Assembly (NCBI GenBank): GCA_039029935.1
Contig: JBCCFC010000455.1
Location: 1 to 9,542, forward strand
DNA: 9,542 bases
Direction: 5' to 3'
Source of the DNA: G039029935 sp039029935
GTDB lineage: Bacteria; Chloroflexota; Anaerolineae; Caldilineales; Caldilineaceae
Shown here: positions 6,701-9,542 of the stretch, in pieces
How positions within the stretch are numbered: the stretch's first letter is position 1
How the letters are laid out: every line of letters starts with the position of its first letter
Program-made: the position numbers and the translations under genes
Notes under the pieces: model-generated
The model's input: the letters and a program-made list of their open reading frames with translations, nothing else
Told to the model about the DNA's origin: nothing
Databases searched by the model: none

Positions 6701-7396
6701 TCCCAACTCCTCCTGCAACACTTGGCGACAAATTTCATAGCGATGGATGGCTTCGACGCGCTTTCCCAGTGACACCAGCAACAGCATCTGTTTTTGATAC
6801 GCTTCCTCACTCCAAGGCTCAAACAACAACAGCCGCTCGAGTACGATCAGCCCCTTGTCCACTTGACCTGCGGTTTCATGAGCCTCTGCCAGCGCATAAA
6901 GATTGGTCAACAGGAGTTGACGCAGATATTCGCGCTGTGCAATCATCCATACGTCAAATGGGTCGGATTGATGGACATGAAACCCTGCCAAAAAGTCACC
7001 GCGGTAAAGGTCTAAGGCCATTTGCCATGCATCCAGTTCATATGGTTGGAGCGACCTACGACTGGAACGGTGCTGAATCCCTCTTTGAAAATCAACCACA
7101 TCAACCGATTGGATGTTTTCATGTCGAAGTGTAACCGTGCGCGGCGTAATCTCCATATAGTCACCCAACGATTTGCGTAACTGTGAAAGCAAATTGCGCA
7201 GAGATTGTTTGGCCGTTGTGGCTGGCGAATCCGGCCAGAGTAATGTTGCCAAGGTCTCGCGACCCACAGGCTGTTCTTCTACGGCCACATAATACAACAA
7301 TGCGAGGGCTTTGTGGGGCAATTTGAGCGAGAGAGGGCTTTCTGAAAGAAATAACGCTGGATACCCAAATAGATGAATCGTTAATAGATTTGACAT
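3755..7396 (-). CDS. AfsR/SARP-like STAND transcriptional regulator (wHTH-BTAD-NB-ARC-TPR)
   Basis: This 1213-residue cytoplasmic protein is probably an ATP-dependent, ligand-controlled transcription activator. In order it shows an OmpR-type winged helix (about 4-95, with the helix around 58-77), a BTAD domain of alpha-helical repeats (about 118-248) and a low-complexity linker (about 250-375). An NB-ARC-type ATPase follows, with Walker A G409-A-G-G-M-G-K415-T416, Walker B LLLILD ending at D519, VTSR at 545-548 and GLPL at 638-641. A winged-helix-like segment around YTLHRSIREFA (754-764) leads to TPR repeats, clearest at 1005-1150. Motifs look intact, so it should be active. The start is forced: an in-frame stop lies about 30 bases upstream with no other start codon between. 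There is no Shine-Dalgarno sequence, and the gene begins 11 bp after its tandem paralogue, so coupled translation is likely. The effector is unknown. Confidence 0.9.
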   Translation of the reverse strand: MSNLLTIHLFGYPALFLSESPLSLKLPHKALALLYYVAVEEQPVGRETLATLLWPDSPATTAKQSLRNLLSQLRKSLGDYMEITPRTVTLRHENIQSVDVVDFQRGIQHRSSRRSLQPYELDAWQMALDLYRGDFLAGFHVHQSDPFDVWMIAQREYLRQLLLTNLYALAEAHETAGQVDKGLIVLERLLLFEPWSEEAYQKQMLLLVSLGKRVEAIHRYEICRQVLQEELGLPPSPELTSLYEELRQTKPRQNQPVSPEPPTIGMPRHSYQQTTPVYQGKPASHQQRTHNQIVADASTNSVSTNSASTNSASTNSPSINNVATERTITEKTTTETVTTETITVERTFTSSNTGSDTVSDQTSTSSHRTQTPQHNLGYPLHTFVGRKKELNHIVQQLIQPSCRLFTIIGAGGMGKTTLAQTAGLRLLETHPEAFPDGFFFISLAGIDTNEINLASDSQPNHQGDPQRNPPVHAAAEPESYEAIGTVIAEQIGCDIQGQVSCWTQLQNYLRNRQLLLILDNFEQLVDARQSIVSLLTHASGLTVLVTSRVRLNVRGEKLLLLDQLSLPPQPDTAATSTSITTSIEEPAVHVESESAEDLLAQSEAFAFFVQRAQDVDPFFELDPQSAKSIVQICHLVEGLPLGIELAAGMLPLLSCTQLAEELTQSLTTLSGDISDIPEDQRSLERVFERSWSLLTPKEQGLIARLSIFPNTFSFHAAQTIMNASRPLMMSLFNQSLLKRANANSGSMAGDEIRYTLHRSIREFARRKLAQDAEQVKQTERDFAEYYLAFLRERLILITRKEQTTVIAQIMAEIDNVRTGWRQGVRHHLIQELTMCSTVLNHLMESQGIYADMFDLFHYAYTYYENLDMEHGYPPNHPISILLGHLQTHMAMSVARQGKAAQAERYMRASFAKLEPTDAIYPKFMCRVLLGSFLRSSNLQKAHQLLKEAKCLGESYNENTKALSIICLAEIECLLGDYRKVQQDLSQLVDVIKPLGWGWGMTLCQRLLGLAEMRMGNYVGAAACFEVCIEIAHERNMKHALADALIFMGDPLRLQGRLDDARQCYQEGLAVAEYYQFGVLIAQGRWGQGCLAEQTGNYIEAKALLANSFDKHQQSQRAKALPTLGWALMGLGEFAEAEAHFQQIYEETLETHALPIRLEAQAGLACLTLKRTQQAGTTNQGEPKQFTLDLQAIAQHPATAAETRQRVSDFIETL
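5027..5892 (-). repeat. duplicated ATPase-domain segment, copy in the complete regulator
   Basis: This segment (about residues 502-790) aligns with 8680-9542 almost without gaps; there is a single one-codon difference in the Ala/Thr/Ser-rich loop near residue 580. Long runs are identical at protein level, such as the Walker B region, TVLVTSRVRLNVRGEKLLLL and LSGDISDIPEDQRSLERVFE. The offset of about 3.65 kb equals one gene plus the 11-bp spacer, as expected from tandem gene duplication. Confidence 0.85.
5989..6024 (-). repeat. 12-bp imperfect tandem triplication inside the ATPase domain
   Basis: The plus strand shows ggggattccttt, ggggatcccctt and ggtgattcggtt in direct succession. They encode Pro/Asn/Gln-rich residues (about 458-470 of the complete regulator) in an insertion between Walker A and Walker B, a surface loop position where length change is tolerated. 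Slippage expansion is the likely origin. Confidence 0.55.
6356..6430 (-). repeat. five degenerate 15-bp repeats encoding a x-T-E-x-T pentapeptide series
   Basis: Residues 323-347 of the complete regulator read ATERT-ITEKT-TTETV-TTETI-TVERT, with Glu every fifth residue (325, 330, 335, 340, 345). The DNA units are degenerate but keep the 15-bp phase of the adjoining block at 6431-6505. The peptide should be an extended, disordered linker between the BTAD and ATPase domains. Confidence 0.7.
6431..6505 (-). repeat. five near-identical 15-bp repeats encoding STNSx
   Basis: Units 6431-6445, 6446-6460, 6461-6475, 6476-6490 and 6491-6505 encode SINNV, STNSP, STNSA, STNSA and STNSV (residues 298-322 in reverse coordinate order). 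Units 3 and 4 are identical at the DNA level and unit 5 differs by one base, which indicates recent slippage or unequal exchange. They lie in the linker after the BTAD domain. Confidence 0.85.
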
Positions 7397-7407
7397 GATT
7401 TTTTCAT

Positions 7408-9542
7408 TTAAATTGTTATATGGTCACGAATCCGTTGACGCGTTTCCGTTGCGGTGGCTGGGTTCTGTACAATGGCTTGCAGATCGAGGGTGGGTTGTTG
7501 CGTCTGGGGTTCGTTGGTCGCGCCTGTTTGCTGGGTACGCTTGATGGCAAGACACGCAAGCCCAGCCTGTGCCTCAAGACCAATGGGCAAGGCATGGGTA
7601 CTCTCTGCCATTTCGCAAATTTGTTGAAAATACGCCTCTGCCTCTGCAAAGTCACCCAGTGCCATCAACACCCAGCCCAATGCGGGCAATACGGTTGTCC
7701 GCAGCGTTTGGCGATGGATACCCACGTTATCGGCCAGCAACGCTCTTGCTTCTGCATAGTCACCAATCTGTGCGGCCAGGCAGCCCTGCCCCCACTGTGC
7801 ATGTAACATCAAGGGGAGAAATTGATAGGTCTGGGCAATGACCAAGCCCTCCCGATAGGATTGTGCTGCGTCATCCAACCGCCCCTGCAAGCGCAAGGTA
7901 TCGCCCATAAAAATGTGTGACTCGGCCAAAGCGTATTTTAGATTGTGTTCATGGGTGATTTCCATGCATATCTCAAAACATATGGATGCATCCACATACT
8001 GCCCCTGACGTGTATGCGCAATACCCAGAGAACGCTGACATTGAAACCTACCCCAGCCCCAATCCATCTCGTTGAATACATCATCAATCTGCAGAAGCGT
8101 CTGTTGTGCCTGCTCATAGTGTCCAAGCAGACATTCAACCTCGCCCACAAAAATGGTTGCCGCTACTTTTGTATGCAGACTATACGATCCGCCCATCACC
8201 ACTGCCTCTTGGAGCAATTTGTGTGCATGTTGCAAATTGACCGCCCGTTGAAGACTCCCAAAGACAAGCCGACAAGCGAACTTAGGAAGCAGGGCATCTG
8301 TTGACTCTAGTTTGTCAAAACTTGCGCGGATATACCGAGCGGACTCTAGCTGCTTCCCCTGACGCCCCATACACATGGACATGAAGGCTTGGATATACCC
8401 CACAAAAATATAGATAGGGTGTTGCGGTGTGTATCCATGTTCCGCATCCAATTTGGCATAAAATGTATAGGCATAGTAGAAGAGGTCAAAGACATCACTA
8501 TAGAGCCCTTGCGCCTCCATAAAGTGGACCAACGGATCAACAGCGGCAAACAACTCTTGTAGCAAATACTGCCGAACCCCGCGTCGCCACGCCGCACGGA
8601 TATTATCGAGCTCGGTCATCAGTTGTCTCACAACAATCATGTGTTTTTGACTGTTTAGACCCTGTAGCATCCGGTCCGCCACAAACCCTAGATAATATTG
8701 GGCAAAGTCTCTTTCGGTTTGTTGAACCTGTTCCGCATCCTGCACAAGCTTACGACGCGCAAATTCACGAATACTCCGGTGGAGGGTGTAGCGGATTTCA
8801 CCGTCTGTGGACCTCCCACGATTTGCATTGGTGCGTTTGAGGAGTGACTGATTGAAGAGCGACATCATCAACGGGCGTGATGCGTTCATGATGGTTTGAG
8901 CGGCGTCAAAGCTAAACGTATTGGGGAAAATCGATAGCCTGGCAATCAGGGTTTGCTCTTCAGGCGATAGTAGAGACCAAGAGCGTTCAAAGACGCGCTC
9001 CAGTGAGCGTTGGTCTTCGGGAATATCGCTGATATCGCCGCTCAACGTGGCGAGACTTTGCGTCAACTCTTCGGCAAGCTGCATACAACTCAGCAGCGGC
9101 AACATACCCGCTGCCAACTCAATGCCCAAGGGCAAGCCCTCGACCAGATGGCAGATTTGGACGATGGCCTTGGTGTGCTGTGGGTCCAGCTCAAAAAATG
9201 GATCGACATCCTGCGCACGTTGGACAAAAAAGGCAAAGGCTTCGCTATGGTCCAATAAGTCATCGGCAGATTCAATCGCTATATCAACGGCAGGGGCCTC
9301 TATAGATGTTCCCGATGTGGATGGTTCTTGCAGCGGGGAAAGCGAGGGTAGGGAGAGTTGATCCAACAGGAGCAGTTTTTCACCACGCACATTGAGCCGC
9401 ACACGCGATGTCACCAGTACTGTCAACCCCGGCACATGAGTCAACAACGACATAATGGATTGACGCGCATCCACCAACTGTTCAAAGTTATCCAAGATCA
9501 ACAACAGTTGTTGATTGCGGAGATAGTTCTGAAGCTGTGTCC
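7408..9542 (-). CDS. AfsR/SARP-like STAND transcriptional regulator, tandem paralogue (5' end outside window)
   Basis: The frame is open to the window edge; the first full visible codons encode TQLQNYLRN, matching residues 503-511 of the downstream paralogue. The TTG at 9502-9504 lies inside the Walker B strand and is a leucine codon, not a start. About 710 residues are visible: Walker B LLLILD (Asp at 9490-9492), VTSR, GLPLGIELAAG, the YTLHRSIREFA segment and TPR repeats. The Walker A, BTAD and DNA-binding domains are expected to the right, for about 1200 residues in total, by analogy only. Similarity to the paralogue is very high in the ATPase, moderate in the TPR region and high again in the last 70 residues. 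It ends 11 bp before the next regulator, so the two probably share a transcript whose promoter is outside the window. It presumably acts as a ligand-gated regulator. Confidence 0.88.
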   Translation of the reverse strand, partial: TQLQNYLRNQQLLLILDNFEQLVDARQSIMSLLTHVPGLTVLVTSRVRLNVRGEKLLLLDQLSLPSLSPLQEPSTSGTSIEAPAVDIAIESADDLLDHSEAFAFFVQRAQDVDPFFELDPQHTKAIVQICHLVEGLPLGIELAAGMLPLLSCMQLAEELTQSLATLSGDISDIPEDQRSLERVFERSWSLLSPEEQTLIARLSIFPNTFSFDAAQTIMNASRPLMMSLFNQSLLKRTNANRGRSTDGEIRYTLHRSIREFARRKLVQDAEQVQQTERDFAQYYLGFVADRMLQGLNSQKHMIVVRQLMTELDNIRAAWRRGVRQYLLQELFAAVDPLVHFMEAQGLYSDVFDLFYYAYTFYAKLDAEHGYTPQHPIYIFVGYIQAFMSMCMGRQGKQLESARYIRASFDKLESTDALLPKFACRLVFGSLQRAVNLQHAHKLLQEAVVMGGSYSLHTKVAATIFVGEVECLLGHYEQAQQTLLQIDDVFNEMDWGWGRFQCQRSLGIAHTRQGQYVDASICFEICMEITHEHNLKYALAESHIFMGDTLRLQGRLDDAAQSYREGLVIAQTYQFLPLMLHAQWGQGCLAAQIGDYAEARALLADNVGIHRQTLRTTVLPALGWVLMALGDFAEAEAYFQQICEMAESTHALPIGLEAQAGLACLAIKRTQQTGATNEPQTQQPTLDLQAIVQNPATATETRQRIRDHITI
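8680..9542 (-). repeat. duplicated ATPase-domain segment, copy in the right-edge regulator
   Basis: This is the counterpart of 5027-5892. It continues beyond the window, since the match is still uninterrupted at the last base. DNA identity is visibly high here and falls off in the TPR-coding region below 8680. Confidence 0.85.

Noticed and set aside
6442..7134. 230-codon plus-strand open frame opposite the N-terminal third of the complete regulator
   Set aside because: It is antisense to well-recognised wHTH/BTAD coding sequence, its Leu-Leu-Arg-His repeats are simply the complement of the STNS repeat tract, and it has no recognisable domain.
9502..9504. TTG as start of the right-hand regulator
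   Set aside because: It falls within the Walker B strand; the frame and the similarity to the paralogue continue unbroken to the window edge, so the gene is simply truncated by the window.
3755..9542. Antiphage STAND (Avs-like) or other NB-ARC defence genes
   Set aside because: The complete copy has a clear N-terminal SARP-type DNA-binding plus BTAD domain and no nuclease, protease or TIR effector; a regulatory role fits better.

Overview
The window looks like part of a bacterial chromosome, most plausibly a member of the Chloroflexota (Caldilinea/Anaerolineae-like). That placement is inference. It rests on very large AfsR/SARP-like proteins (OmpR-type winged helix + BTAD + NB-ARC ATPase + TPR), which are strongly expanded in that phylum, next to a carbohydrate ABC importer with a Tat/lipoprotein-type binding protein. 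Base composition is moderate by eye. No RNA gene, insertion sequence, CRISPR array or phage gene was seen.

All major genes are on the minus strand, so they are transcribed from right to left. The right two thirds (7408-9542 and 3755-7396) hold two tandem, closely related giant regulators of the STAND type, separated by 11 bp. The upstream copy runs off the right edge and lacks roughly its first 500 codons. The downstream copy is complete (1213 aa). The copies are almost identical through the visible half of the ATPase domain and much more diverged in the TPR sensor region. The complete copy has an unusual Ser/Thr/Asn and Thr/Glu linker built from ten in-phase 15-bp repeats.

About 220-230 bp of non-coding DNA (3521-3754) follows. 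It contains a perfect TTGACA-16-TATAAT promoter reading into a three-gene sugar importer operon: a MalF-like permease (2543-3520), a MalG-like permease (1619-2539) and a family 1 solute-binding lipoprotein (175-1530). The permeases appear translationally coupled, because the Shine-Dalgarno sequence of the second is the end of the first. A strong hairpin lies between the second permease and the binding protein. No ATPase subunit is encoded here, so one must be supplied from elsewhere.

At the left edge, bases 1-130 may be the end of a convergent plus-strand gene that I cannot identify. The working picture, which is inference, is that one or both STAND regulators sense an effector and control transcription of the adjacent importer, in a logic similar to MalT and maltodextrin uptake but with SARP-type DNA-binding domains.
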